64,000 nt of DNA from PFJX01 sp040757575. Lineage in GTDB: Bacteria > Pseudomonadota > Gammaproteobacteria > Burkholderiales > Thiobacillaceae. Shown here in pieces: positions 42,057-51,154 of the stretch. Made by a program: the position numbers and the translations under genes. The DNA is taken from contig JBFLXA010000004.1 of the NCBI GenBank assembly GCA_040757575.1, positions 175,593 to 239,592 of the forward strand, in the 5' to 3' direction. Numbering within the stretch: position 1 is the first letter of the stretch; every line of letters starts with the position of its first letter. The notes under the pieces are model-generated. The model was not told the origin of the DNA. It was given only the letters and a program-made list of their open reading frames with translations, and did not search any database.

Positions 42057-43955
42057 CTACGCCTGCATCGCGTTCTGTTTCAGAAACGCCTCGAACATCA
42101 GCAGGCTCCACAGGGCCGGGTTGTGGTCCCGGCTGCCAGAGATGTGTTCGTCGGCCATCTTGCGCAGTTCGGTCATGTTGAAGATGCCCGTGTCCGCCAG
42201 GCGGGGGGAGTTCACGCAATCCAGCAGCTTTTGCTTCAGGGGGCCCCGGAACCATTCCGCCAGCGGGATGGCGAAGCCCATCTTGCGGCGGTACATGATG
42301 TCGTGGGGCAGGTAGGCTTCCATGGCCTTTTTCAGCATGTACTTGCCTTCGGCGCCCTGGATCTTCAGGGAGGAGGGGATGCCGGAGATCCATTCCACCA
42401 GCTTGTGGTCCAGGAAGGGCACCCGCACTTCCAGGGCGTGGGCCATGCTGGCCCGGTCCACCTTGGTGAGGATGTCGCCCACCAGGTAGGTCTTGAAGTC
42501 CAGGTACTGCACCTGGCCGTAGATGTCGTCGCTGGGGTTGTTGCGGTCGTGTTTGCGCAGCACTTCCACGGCGTTGTAGCCGTTCAGGCGCCGTTTGAAG
42601 GCGTCGCTGAACATGCGCTTGCGCAGGGTGTCGCTGCACACGGAGACGCCGTGGAAGTAGCCCGCCACGCTGTCCCGGCCCAGGGCTTCGAAGGTGGTCT
42701 TGGCGCGGAATACCTTGGGGGCCCAGTCCGCCTTGGGATAGAGCCGTCCCAGGGTGCCGAAGAGGGGCATGCGCAGGCCGTCCGGCACTGCCCGGCGCAT
42801 CTTTTCCTCGATGCCATGCCAGCGATAGCGGCGATAGCCGATGAAGTTCTCGTCGCCGCCATCCCCGGACAGGGCCACGGTGACGTCCTTGCGGGCCAGT
42901 TCGCAGACCCGGTAGGTGGGCATGGCGGAGGAGTCGGCGTAGGGCTCGTCGTACAGCCGGGCCAGTTCGTCCACCAGGCCGATGTCGTCGGATTCCACCG
43001 TGTGCACGTGGTGGTTGGTTTTGTAGCGGTCCGCCACGGCCTGGGCGTGTTCGGACTCGTTGTAGCGGGGGTCGGAGAAGGCGATGGCGCAGGTCTTCAC
43101 CGGCTGGTCCGTCAGGCCGGCCATCATGGCCACCACGGCGGAGGAGTCCACACCGCCGGAGAGGAAGGCGCCCAGGGGCACTTCCGCCACCATGCGGATG
43201 TCCACCGCCTCCCGGAATCTCTGGATGAATTCGGCGTTGGCTTCTTCCAGGCTCATGGGGGCGTGGGGCTGGAAGGGTACGTCCCAGTATTGCTCCGGCG
43301 CCGGCAGGGGCTGGCCCCGTTTGATCAGCATGCGATGGCCCGGAGGCATCTTCAGGGCAGATTTGTAGATGGTGCGGGGTTCGGGCACGTAGCCATAGCC
43401 GAAGTAGTCCTCCACCGCCTCGTCGTCGATCTCGCGGCTAAAGCCGGGCCAGGCAGTGAGGGTTTTCAGTTCCGAACCGAACACCAGGAAGCCTTCGGTG
43501 GTGACGGCGTAGTGGAGGGGCTTGACCCCCAGCCGGTCCCGGGCCAGGAAAAACACCTGCTGATTACGGTCCCAGATCGCGAAGGCGAACATGCCACGGA
43601 AGTGGTGCACGCAATCCACACCCCATTGTTCCCAGGCGTGGACGATGGTTTCCGTGTCGGAGCGGGTCTTGAAGGTGTGGCCCAGGGCGGTAAGTTCCGG
43701 GATCAGATCCACAAAGTTGTAGATCTCGCCGTTGAACACCACGGCCACCGAGCCGTCCTCGTTGAACATGGGCTGCTGGCCGGCGGCGATGTCGATGATG
43801 GACAGGCGCCGGTGGCCGAAGCCCAGGCCTGGCTCCAGATAGATGCCGGCTTCATCCGGCCCCCGGTGCCACTGAATGTCGTTGATGCGCTGCATCACCT
43901 CCCGGTCGATGGGGCGCGTTTCTCTAAGGTCGAAGATGCCGGTTATGCCGCACAT
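42057..43955 (-). CDS. Asparagine-synthase-type amidotransferase, XrtA/PEP-CTERM-associated
   Basis: A 632-residue two-domain protein of the XrtA-associated amidotransferase family (TIGR03108). The N-terminal glutaminase has the nucleophile Cys2 in MCGITGIFD, then NDIQWHRGPDEAG, GHRRLSIIDI and VVFNGEIYN. The synthetase domain has the pyrophosphate-binding SGGVDSSAVVAMMAG and LARKDVTVALSGDGGDENFIGYRRYR. It uses glutamine nitrogen to amidate an acid, here probably a uronic acid or peptide part of the polymer rather than free aspartate. It lies 9 bases after the Stp2 gene. Confidence 0.95.
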   Translation of the reverse strand: MCGITGIFDLRETRPIDREVMQRINDIQWHRGPDEAGIYLEPGLGFGHRRLSIIDIAAGQQPMFNEDGSVAVVFNGEIYNFVDLIPELTALGHTFKTRSDTETIVHAWEQWGVDCVHHFRGMFAFAIWDRNQQVFFLARDRLGVKPLHYAVTTEGFLVFGSELKTLTAWPGFSREIDDEAVEDYFGYGYVPEPRTIYKSALKMPPGHRMLIKRGQPLPAPEQYWDVPFQPHAPMSLEEANAEFIQRFREAVDIRMVAEVPLGAFLSGGVDSSAVVAMMAGLTDQPVKTCAIAFSDPRYNESEHAQAVADRYKTNHHVHTVESDDIGLVDELARLYDEPYADSSAMPTYRVCELARKDVTVALSGDGGDENFIGYRRYRWHGIEEKMRRAVPDGLRMPLFGTLGRLYPKADWAPKVFRAKTTFEALGRDSVAGYFHGVSVCSDTLRKRMFSDAFKRRLNGYNAVEVLRKHDRNNPSDDIYGQVQYLDFKTYLVGDILTKVDRASMAHALEVRVPFLDHKLVEWISGIPSSLKIQGAEGKYMLKKAMEAYLPHDIMYRRKMGFAIPLAEWFRGPLKQKLLDCVNSPRLADTGIFNMTELRKMADEHISGSRDHNPALWSLLMFEAFLKQNAMQA

Positions 43956-43964
43956 GGTGAGGTT

Positions 43965-45101
43965 CTATGGAATTAAGGATTCGTAAACAGCTTGATATGC
44001 TGCCGCAGTTCGTGGCCAGGAAAAACGGTGTTCGATGCGCTCCCGCGCAATCCGGCCTTCATTCCTGCACCTTTCGGCATTTTCGACGTAAGTCTTGAGC
44101 AGCTGGATGAGGCCGGCCTCGTCCCCGGGCGCAAAAAGGCTGCCGTTCTGCCCTTCGATGACCAGTTCCGGGGTGCCGCCCACCCGGGAGGCAATCACCG
44201 GCAGTCCGGTGGACTGGGCCTCCAGGATGGTGTTGGAAATGCCCTCCCCCAGGGAGGGCAGCACGAACACCTGGAAGGCCCGCAGCCACTGGGGGGTGTC
44301 GCTGCGGTCACCGGGGAAAAGGACCTGGCGGGCCAGTCCGGCGGCGTCCGCCAGGGCCTGGCATTCCGCCCGGGTGGGGCCGTCCCCGACGATGACCAGG
44401 CGCAGGCCTGGCCCCAGGGGGGTATCCTGGCACAGGCGGATGAAGGCCCGCACCAGGGTGGGGTAGTCCTTCACCGCCGCCATGCGGCCGACGCTGCCGA
44501 TGACGCAGGTGGCGCCCTCCAGGAAGCCGGCGGGGAACAAGTCCCCAGGAAAGCCGCCGGCGGGGCTGAACTTGTCGCTGTCCACGCCGTTGTAGATCTG
44601 GCTGAGTTGCCGGGGGGGGACGTGGACGGTTTCCTCCAGCCAGTGGGCCAGGTCCTGGCTGACGGCGATGTAGTGGTGCACTACCCGGCGGGCCGCCCGG
44701 CGCATGACGTTGTATTTCCAGTTTGTGCCGTCCAGGTCGTACATGTCCCGGCCATGTTCGCCATGGACCCGGCCCTTCACCCGCCAGAATGCGCCCACGA
44801 ACTGGGCTTCCAGGGCATTCAGGTTGCGGGTGTGGAGGATGTCCGGCCGCAGTTCGGAAAACAGCCGGTAGAGCCTGGGCATCCAGCTGTAATCATGGCC
44901 GGGGCGCTTGCCCAGGTCGTAGAAATCCACCTGCTGGGCGGTGATGCGCTTGCGGAACTCACCATACCCCGTCTGGCTGATGACCACGTGGCGGAAACGG
45001 TCCGGGGGCAGGTGGTTGAACAGGTTGACCATGCCGTTTTCCATGCCGCCGGTACCGAAGGAATAGACCACGTGGGCGACGAGGGGGCGGGAATCACCCA
45101 T
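43965..45101 (-). CDS. Glycosyltransferase Stp2, PEP-CTERM/XrtA-associated
   Basis: A 378-residue GT-B enzyme of the TIGR03088 family. It begins PLVAHVVYSFGTGGMENGMVNLFNHLPPDRFRHVVISQTGYGEFRKRI, diagnostic for Stp2. ILHTRNLNALEAQFVGAFWRVKGRVHGEHGRD follows, with a donor half CVIGSVGRMAAVKDYPTLVRAFIRL, RLVIVGDGPTRAECQALAD and LPSLGEGISNTILEAQSTGLPVIASRVGGTPELV. The ATG at 45101 follows GGAAAGG. It is the first gene of the long minus-strand cluster and is divergent from aroB. Confidence 0.94.
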   Translation of the reverse strand: MGDSRPLVAHVVYSFGTGGMENGMVNLFNHLPPDRFRHVVISQTGYGEFRKRITAQQVDFYDLGKRPGHDYSWMPRLYRLFSELRPDILHTRNLNALEAQFVGAFWRVKGRVHGEHGRDMYDLDGTNWKYNVMRRAARRVVHHYIAVSQDLAHWLEETVHVPPRQLSQIYNGVDSDKFSPAGGFPGDLFPAGFLEGATCVIGSVGRMAAVKDYPTLVRAFIRLCQDTPLGPGLRLVIVGDGPTRAECQALADAAGLARQVLFPGDRSDTPQWLRAFQVFVLPSLGEGISNTILEAQSTGLPVIASRVGGTPELVIEGQNGSLFAPGDEAGLIQLLKTYVENAERCRNEGRIARERIEHRFSWPRTAAAYQAVYESLIP

Positions 45102-45228
45102 GGGGCGGCCTTTCCGCATCTGGAGTTGTCTGGGGGCGGATTCTAGACCGAAAGGTCGTTTCATTCGGTGACAGGGGCCGAATCTAGGATAATTCCCGGG
45201 TACTCAATCCGTAGTCGTGGACGCCAGC

Positions 45229-46317
45229 ATGCAAACCCTCACCGTCGACCTGGGAGACCGTTCCTACCCCATCCACATCGGCCCCGGCCTTCTGGACCGG
45301 GCAGATCTGGTGTTGCCCCATCTGGGGCAGAAACGGGCGGTCATCGTCACCAACACCACCGTTGGGCCCCTCTATCTGGAGCGGTTCAGCGCCACCCTCC
45401 GCAATGCCGGGGTGCAGGTGGACTCGGTGGTGTTGCCTGACGGGGAGGCCTACAAGAACTGGGAAACCCTCAATCTCATCTTCGATGCCCTGCTCACCCA
45501 GCGGGCGGAACGGAAGACCACCCTCATCGCCCTGGGGGGCGGGGTGATTGGTGACCTGACAGGGTTTGCCGCCGCCTGTTACCAGCGGGGCATGCCCTTC
45601 ATCCAGGTGCCCACCACACTGCTGGCCCAGGTGGATTCCTCCGTGGGGGGCAAGACGGGCATCAACCACCCCCTGGGCAAGAACATGATCGGCGCCTTCT
45701 ACCAGCCCCAGGTGGTGCTGGCGGATACGGACACCCTCAAGACCCTGCCGGACCGGGAACTGTCTGCTGGCCTGGCGGAGGTCATCAAGTACGGCCTGAT
45801 CCGGGACGAAGCCTTTTTCGCCTGGCTGGAGGCCAACATGGACCGGTTGGTGGCCCGGGACACGGACGCCCTCATCTATGCCATCCGCCGCTCCTGCGAA
45901 CACAAGGCGGAAGTGGTGGCCGCAGATGAACGGGAATCCGGCCAGCGGGCCCTGCTCAACCTGGGCCACACCTTCGGCCACGCCATCGAGGCGGGCATGG
46001 GCTATGGAGTCTGGCTCCACGGCGAAGGGGTAGCGGCGGGGACAATGCTTGCGGCGGATTTGTCCTGGCGCCTGGGCTTCATCGGCGAGGAGGACATGGC
46101 GCGCATGGCAGACCTGTTCCAGCGGGCTGGCCTGCCCACCGTGGCCCCGGACCTGGGGGAAGCGGCCTATATGGATTACATGGGCGTGGACAAGAAGGTT
46201 GAAGGGGGCCGGATCCGCTTCGTGCTGTTCAAACGCCTGGGCGAGGCTTTCGTCAGCGGCGACTATGACCCGGCCGCCCTGAAGGCTACCCTGACCGAGG
46301 GGGTGGCCCGTGGCTGA
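45229..46317 (+). CDS. aroB: 3-dehydroquinate synthase
   Basis: A 362-residue enzyme converting DAHP to 3-dehydroquinate, the second step of the shikimate pathway, using NAD and a divalent metal. Motifs: DGEAYKNWETLNLIFDALL, the NAD-binding GGGVIGDLTGFAAACYQRG, VPTTLLAQVDSSVGGKTGINHPLGKNMIG, AGLAEVIKYGLI (metal Glu), LNLGHTFGHAIE and WLHGEGVAAGT (metal histidines). The ATG at 45229 is used; a GTG at 45217 is possible. It overlaps dgt by 8 bases. Its usual partner aroK is at the far left of the window, so this gene must have its own promoter in the 127-base gap to the divergent Stp2 gene. Confidence 0.96.
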   Translation: MQTLTVDLGDRSYPIHIGPGLLDRADLVLPHLGQKRAVIVTNTTVGPLYLERFSATLRNAGVQVDSVVLPDGEAYKNWETLNLIFDALLTQRAERKTTLIALGGGVIGDLTGFAAACYQRGMPFIQVPTTLLAQVDSSVGGKTGINHPLGKNMIGAFYQPQVVLADTDTLKTLPDRELSAGLAEVIKYGLIRDEAFFAWLEANMDRLVARDTDALIYAIRRSCEHKAEVVAADERESGQRALLNLGHTFGHAIEAGMGYGVWLHGEGVAAGTMLAADLSWRLGFIGEEDMARMADLFQRAGLPTVAPDLGEAAYMDYMGVDKKVEGGRIRFVLFKRLGEAFVSGDYDPAALKATLTEGVARG

Positions 46318-47446
46318 GCGGGCCCTTCGTTTGGCACCATTTGCAGCCGATACAGCCCAGACCCGGGGCCGCCGCCACCTCGAACCCGCCGCCGCGCCCC
46401 GGTCCGAATTCCAGCGGGACAGGGACCGCATCGTCCATTCCACCGCCTTCCGGCGTCTGGAATACAAGACCCAGGTGTTCGTGAACCACGAAGGCGACCT
46501 GTTCCGTACCCGTCTCACCCATAGTCTGGAAGTAGCCCAGATCGGCCGTACCCTGGCCCGCATCCTGGGCCTGGACGAAGACCTGACCGAAACCATTGCC
46601 CTGGCCCACGACCTGGGCCATACCCCCTTCGGCCACGTGGGCCAGGACGTGTTGAACGAATGCATGGCCGACCACGGGGGCTTCGAGCACAACCTGCAAT
46701 CCCTGCGGGTGGTGGACGAACTGGAGCAGAAATACGCAGAGTTCGAGGGCCTGAACCTCACCTTCGAGGCCAGGGAAGGCATCCTCAAGCATTGTTCAAA
46801 GAAGAACGCAGAGCGGCTGGGTGATGTGGGCGTACGCTTCCTGGAAGGCAGACAGCCCAGCCTGGAGGCCCAGATCACCAATCTGGCGGACGAGATCGCC
46901 TACAACAACCACGACGTGGATGACGGTCTGCGCTCCGGCCTCATCACCCTGGAACAACTGGAGGGAGTGGCCTTGTTCTCCCGCCATCTGGCCGAGGTGC
47001 GGCAACGCTACCCGGCCCTCAATGACCGCCGCCTCATCCACGAGACCGTGCGGCGCATGATCAACACCCTGGTGGTGGACCTGGTGGAGCAGACCCGGCG
47101 CAACCTGGCGGAGCATCGACCCGGCAATATCGAGGAGCTGCGCAGTTGCCCTCCCATGGCGGCCTTCAGCCCGGCGGTGCGGGAGGAAAGCCTGGAACTC
47201 AAGCGCTTCCTGTTCCAGAACCTGTATCGCCACTACCGGGTGGAGCGCATGAGTGGCAAGGCCCGGCGCCTGTTGCGGGAATTGTTCGAAGCCCTGACCG
47301 GCAATCCCAAACTGCTGCCTCCGGAACATCGGGAGCGGGCACAGGAAAACCTGCACCGGGCTGTAGCGGACTACATCGCCGGCATGACGGACCGTTACGC
47401 CATCCGCGAACACCGGCGCATCTACGACATCGAGGAATTGGCCTGA
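46310..47446 (+). CDS. dgt: Deoxyguanosinetriphosphate triphosphohydrolase-like protein
   Basis: A 378-residue HD-domain hydrolase that removes triphosphate from dNTPs, chiefly dGTP. The HD signature is in FRTRLTHSLEVAQIGRTLARILGL and ETIALAHDLGHTPFGHVGQDVLNECM. QITNLADEIAYNNHDVDDGLRSG gives the final metal Asp. FQRDRDRIVHSTAFRRLEYKTQVF is the conserved family start. The start is GTG at 46310, inside the aroB end (8-base overlap). The aroB-dgt pairing is common in betaproteobacteria. It helps balance dNTP pools alongside nrdJ. Confidence 0.93.
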   Translation: MAERALRLAPFAADTAQTRGRRHLEPAAAPRSEFQRDRDRIVHSTAFRRLEYKTQVFVNHEGDLFRTRLTHSLEVAQIGRTLARILGLDEDLTETIALAHDLGHTPFGHVGQDVLNECMADHGGFEHNLQSLRVVDELEQKYAEFEGLNLTFEAREGILKHCSKKNAERLGDVGVRFLEGRQPSLEAQITNLADEIAYNNHDVDDGLRSGLITLEQLEGVALFSRHLAEVRQRYPALNDRRLIHETVRRMINTLVVDLVEQTRRNLAEHRPGNIEELRSCPPMAAFSPAVREESLELKRFLFQNLYRHYRVERMSGKARRLLRELFEALTGNPKLLPPEHRERAQENLHRAVADYIAGMTDRYAIREHRRIYDIEELA

Positions 47447-47558
47447 ATTGCAGGTGCCGGGGGGCTTCCCTTGCCGGCAGCAAGTTCATTAAGCTTGGCC
47501 GTACGCGGGGGGCGAAAACTGTCTCCCATATTAATAAGCATCCAAGGGAGTCAGGGCC

Positions 47559-48020
47559 ATGCCCATTTATTGGACCAATGATCTGGATACAGGCATTGAG
47601 GTCATCGATAACCAGCACCGTCGTCTGGTGGAATACATCAATCAACTGGAGGCGGCGAAGCGCAGCAACGACATTCATATCGTCCGCCAGGTGGTGGACG
47701 ATTGCGTGGACTACACCATTTCCCATTTCGCCTTCGAAGAGAGTCTCCAGGAAGAGGCCGGCTATCCCTATTGCAAACCCCATAAGCGTGTGCATGACCT
47801 GTTCACCAAGCGGGTGGAGTCCTATCAGGAGCGCCTGATTCTCGGGGATAACGTGGCAGATGAGCTCCACGATCTCCTGGGCCGCTGGCTGATCACCCAC
47901 ATCAAGCGGGATGACGCGGACTATGTGCAGTCGGTGAAGGCCAACATGATCGGTGCCGCATCGAAAAGAGAGGCCCAGGAAGGAAGCGGCTGGCTGCGCC
48001 GGTTTTTCCGTCGCAGTTGA
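47559..48020 (+). CDS. Bacteriohemerythrin
   Basis: A 153-residue oxygen-binding di-iron protein. The ligand set is complete: His20 (DNQHRRL), His56 and Glu60 (SHFAFEE), His75 and His79 (CKPHKRVHD), His114 and Asp119 (THIKRDDADY). The C-terminus adds about 20 basic residues ending RRFFRRS, longer than the minimal domain. It may deliver or sense oxygen for respiration. The ATG follows AAGGGAG. The 112 bases upstream contain a CCGG-rich hairpin but no confident promoter. Confidence 0.95.
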   Translation: MPIYWTNDLDTGIEVIDNQHRRLVEYINQLEAAKRSNDIHIVRQVVDDCVDYTISHFAFEESLQEEAGYPYCKPHKRVHDLFTKRVESYQERLILGDNVADELHDLLGRWLITHIKRDDADYVQSVKANMIGAASKREAQEGSGWLRRFFRRS

Positions 48021-48050
48021 ACGCGGACCAGCTCCGACCACACTGCCGGG

Positions 48051-51000
48051 TCAGTGGGAAACCTGTGCGGCTTTCCTCTGGGCCATCAGCCACCCGTGCA
48101 TCAGGGGGGTGACGAACAGGGTGAGGGGGGTGGCCACTGCCAGGCCCCAGACGATGGCGGCGGCCACGGGCCCCCAGAGCAGGGATTCGCCCCCCCAGCC
48201 GAAGGCCAGGGAAATGAGGCCGCCGATGACCGTGAGGGTGGTGATGACGATGGGCAGCAGCCGCCTGCGCGCGGCGTGGAAGGCGGCCCGCAGGGGGTGC
48301 ATACCCCGGGCCAGGCGTTCCTCGCCAGCGGCGGCCAGAACGATGGAGGCGTTCACCGCCACTCCGGAAAGGGCGACGCCGCCGTACAGGGTATAGAGGG
48401 TGATGGGCTGGCCGGACACCCACAGGCCGATGACCACGCCCGCCAGGGCCATGGGGGCCGTGGCCAGGATCACCAGGGGCAGCACCAGGCGCCCGAACTG
48501 GAAAGCCAGCAGGCCATACATGAGCACAAACCCCAGCAGCAATAAGGCCAGCAGATCGTTCAGGCTGGCTTTCACGTCGTCCAGTTCTCCGCCCTGAGTC
48601 AGCTTCACTCCCGGGTGCTTCTGTTCCAGGGGCTGCCAGAGGGCCTCCACTTTTTCAACCGCCTGGGCTGCCGTTAGCTTTTCCTGGTCGAAACCGGCAA
48701 TGACGGTGGCGGTCCGTTCCCCATTCACCCGCCGCAGTTCGCCAGGGGCTTCTTCCATGCGCAGTGCGAACAATTCACCAGGGTTCACGCTACGACCATC
48801 GGGCAGGCGCCAGGGCTGGGACAACCACTGCTGGAGGGCCGCATCCCCCATGGGCTTGCCCCGTACCACCACGTCCAGGCTGCCTTCCCCGTCCATGACC
48901 TTGCCTACGGAGACGCCCTCGAAGTGCAGCCGCAGCAGCGCCGCCATCTTGAAGGGGTCCAGGCCGGCATCCACGGCGGTGGGGGCATCCAGTTTCAGGG
49001 CCAGGCGGGGTTGGCTGAAACGGGTGTCGTCACTGATGTCCGTGAAGCCGGGGGTGCTCGACAGGACGGTGGTCAGGTCCCGGGCGGCGGCGGACAGCTG
49101 GTCCAGGGGGGCGCCCGTGAGCCGCAGGGAAAGGCTTGAGAGCATGGGAAGGTCGGCGGACAGCACCTGCACCGCCACCTGATCCTGGCCCGCTGCGTGC
49201 AGGGCCTGGCGCAGATCGGCGACGAAGGCTTCCACGCTGCGGGCCCCGGCAGATTCCGGCGCCAGGCTCACGGTCACCTGGCCCAGGTGTTCCCCCAGGA
49301 CCAGCTCCCGGGGTGTGAACTGCAAGCCGGCCATGGACAGGGAGGCCTGGACTTCCCCGGGGCGGGACATGGTCCGCACCACCTGCTCCACCTTTTCGGT
49401 GGCGGCCAGGGCGTCCTTGAGGGGGGTGGCCGGGGGGGTCTGGACATTGAGGTTGAAGATGCGCAGGGGGTCGGATGCAAACCAGCGGGGTTTCACCCAT
49501 TCCAGGCCCAGGGCCAGGCCGGCGGCCAGGAACAGGATGCCGAACAGCAGGCCCACCGCCCGGACATGGCGGAATGACCAGGCCAGCCCCCTTCCGTACA
49601 GCCGGCGCAAGCCTCGTCCCAGGCGGGTGCGCCAGTGCCTGTTCTGGGCGTAATCGGCACTGCCGCCGCCCCAGGCCACGGCGTGGCGGGGCAGCAGCCA
49701 GAGGGAGGCCAGCAGGCTGATGAGCAGGGTGGCCATGACCGTGAGGGGGGTGACGAACATGAAACGCCCCATCAGGCCCGGCAGGAAGAGCAGGGGCGCG
49801 AAAGCCAGGCAGGTGGCAAAAACGGAGGCGGTGACCGGCCGGGCCACTTCACCCAGGGCCTCCCGGACGGCGCTGAGCCGGTCCATGCCCTGGGCCAGGC
49901 GCAGGCGGATGGCATCCGCCACCACCACCGCATCATCCAGGGGAATGCCCAGCACGATGGCCACCCCCAGCAAAACGGACACGTTCAGGGTCTGGCCCGT
50001 CAGATGCAGGAACAGGAACATGCCCGCCAGGGCGAAGGGCACGCCGATGCTCGTGAGCAGGGCCATGCGGTGGCCCAGGAAGAACCAAGTGACGATGAGC
50101 ACCACCGCCAGGCCGAACAGGGCGTTCTTTTCCATGACCCGGATGGCTTCCCGGGTAGCCTGGCTCTGGTCGTCCACCAGGGTCAGGAAGGGGGTGCCTG
50201 CCCGGGTGTTGCGCTGCTGCACGAAGTCCCCCACGGCATCGGTCAGGGCCAGGCTGTTGACGCCTTCTGCCTTGGTGATGGACAGCAGCACGGCGGGCCG
50301 TCCGTCGAGATGCACCAGGTCCCGGGCGGGGGACACGGCGGGGCGCACCTGGGCGATCTGCCCCAGGGGTACCTGACGGCCGTCCGCCGTGGCCAGGGGC
50401 AGTTCCGCCAGGAAATCCGGGTTGGCCCCCAGGCCTTCCACCCGTAGGGCATAGCGGCGGCCGGATACGTCCGCCATGCCGGCGGGGAAATCCCGGATCT
50501 GGTCCATCACGGTACGGGTCAGGGTTTCCGCCGAGATGCGTTCCCGCATCAGGGCCTCCGGGTCGAAGCGGACCTCCAGTTCCCGGTTGCGCAGTCCGTA
50601 GGCCGTGACCCTGGCCACGCCGGGCAGGTTTTCCAGTTGGGCGCGGACCGCTTCGGCCTGCTCGCAGACGCGCCCGTCGGCTACCGGGCCGCTCACCGCC
50701 ACCATGGCTGTGGGAAAGAAATTCGACGAGGTGAGCTCAATTACCTGGGGTGCCCGGGCCTCCTTGGGAAAGCCCGCCGCTGCCTGGCGGATTTCCCGGT
50801 CCAGGGCCGCGAGGCGGTGTTCGAAACGCTCCCGGGGCAAGTCCCGGAAACGGATGAGCAGGGTGGCGACGTGATCCCGGGAGGTTGCGGCCACCAGATG
50901 CACGTCCTGGATCTGACGGGCCGCGCTTTCCAGGGGCAGGGCGATTTCCCTTTCCACGTCCTGAGCCCCGGCACCGGGCCAGATCACCGCCACGGCCACC

Positions 51001-51128
51001 CAGTGCAGGTTCACCTCCGGATACTGGGCCCGGGGCATGGCGAAGTAGGCCCAAGCTCCCAACAGGAGGACCAGGGCCAGCACCAGGTCGGCCAGACGGT
51101 GGGATCGGAACAAGGAAGGCGCCTGCAT
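48051..51128 (-). CDS. Efflux RND transporter permease
   Basis: A 1025-residue inner-membrane proton-driven exporter of the AcrB/HAE1 superfamily. It has twelve predicted helices in the usual 1+5+1+5 plan and two large periplasmic loops. VAIVLGIPLDDAVVVADAI carries the paired Asp of the proton relay in helix 4. GEIALPLE-like and GVWSG-like loop motifs are visible, and the late GGVALSGVAVNASIVLAAAG matches helix 10. No periplasmic adaptor or outer-membrane channel gene is adjacent, so partners must be encoded elsewhere. The substrate is unknown. The gene is convergent with the bacteriohemerythrin gene. Confidence 0.93.
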   Translation of the reverse strand: MQAPSLFRSHRLADLVLALVLLLGAWAYFAMPRAQYPEVNLHWVAVAVIWPGAGAQDVEREIALPLESAARQIQDVHLVAATSRDHVATLLIRFRDLPRERFEHRLAALDREIRQAAAGFPKEARAPQVIELTSSNFFPTAMVAVSGPVADGRVCEQAEAVRAQLENLPGVARVTAYGLRNRELEVRFDPEALMRERISAETLTRTVMDQIRDFPAGMADVSGRRYALRVEGLGANPDFLAELPLATADGRQVPLGQIAQVRPAVSPARDLVHLDGRPAVLLSITKAEGVNSLALTDAVGDFVQQRNTRAGTPFLTLVDDQSQATREAIRVMEKNALFGLAVVLIVTWFFLGHRMALLTSIGVPFALAGMFLFLHLTGQTLNVSVLLGVAIVLGIPLDDAVVVADAIRLRLAQGMDRLSAVREALGEVARPVTASVFATCLAFAPLLFLPGLMGRFMFVTPLTVMATLLISLLASLWLLPRHAVAWGGGSADYAQNRHWRTRLGRGLRRLYGRGLAWSFRHVRAVGLLFGILFLAAGLALGLEWVKPRWFASDPLRIFNLNVQTPPATPLKDALAATEKVEQVVRTMSRPGEVQASLSMAGLQFTPRELVLGEHLGQVTVSLAPESAGARSVEAFVADLRQALHAAGQDQVAVQVLSADLPMLSSLSLRLTGAPLDQLSAAARDLTTVLSSTPGFTDISDDTRFSQPRLALKLDAPTAVDAGLDPFKMAALLRLHFEGVSVGKVMDGEGSLDVVVRGKPMGDAALQQWLSQPWRLPDGRSVNPGELFALRMEEAPGELRRVNGERTATVIAGFDQEKLTAAQAVEKVEALWQPLEQKHPGVKLTQGGELDDVKASLNDLLALLLLGFVLMYGLLAFQFGRLVLPLVILATAPMALAGVVIGLWVSGQPITLYTLYGGVALSGVAVNASIVLAAAGEERLARGMHPLRAAFHAARRRLLPIVITTLTVIGGLISLAFGWGGESLLWGPVAAAIVWGLAVATPLTLFVTPLMHGWLMAQRKAAQVSH

Positions 51129-51154
51129 GGGGCTGGGCTAGATATACTTTCGGG

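Noticed and set aside
40776..43976. A 1066-codon open frame on the plus strand
   Set aside because: It lies opposite three well-recognised genes (two glycosyltransferases and the amidotransferase) and reads as a Gly/His/Gln/Val-rich mirror of them, the usual result of high-GC codon bias.
45102..45228. A sigma-54 promoter for the Stp2 cluster
   Set aside because: One GG-N10-GC match is present on the minus strand, but the -24 part reads CGGT instead of TGGC, so it is not convincing.
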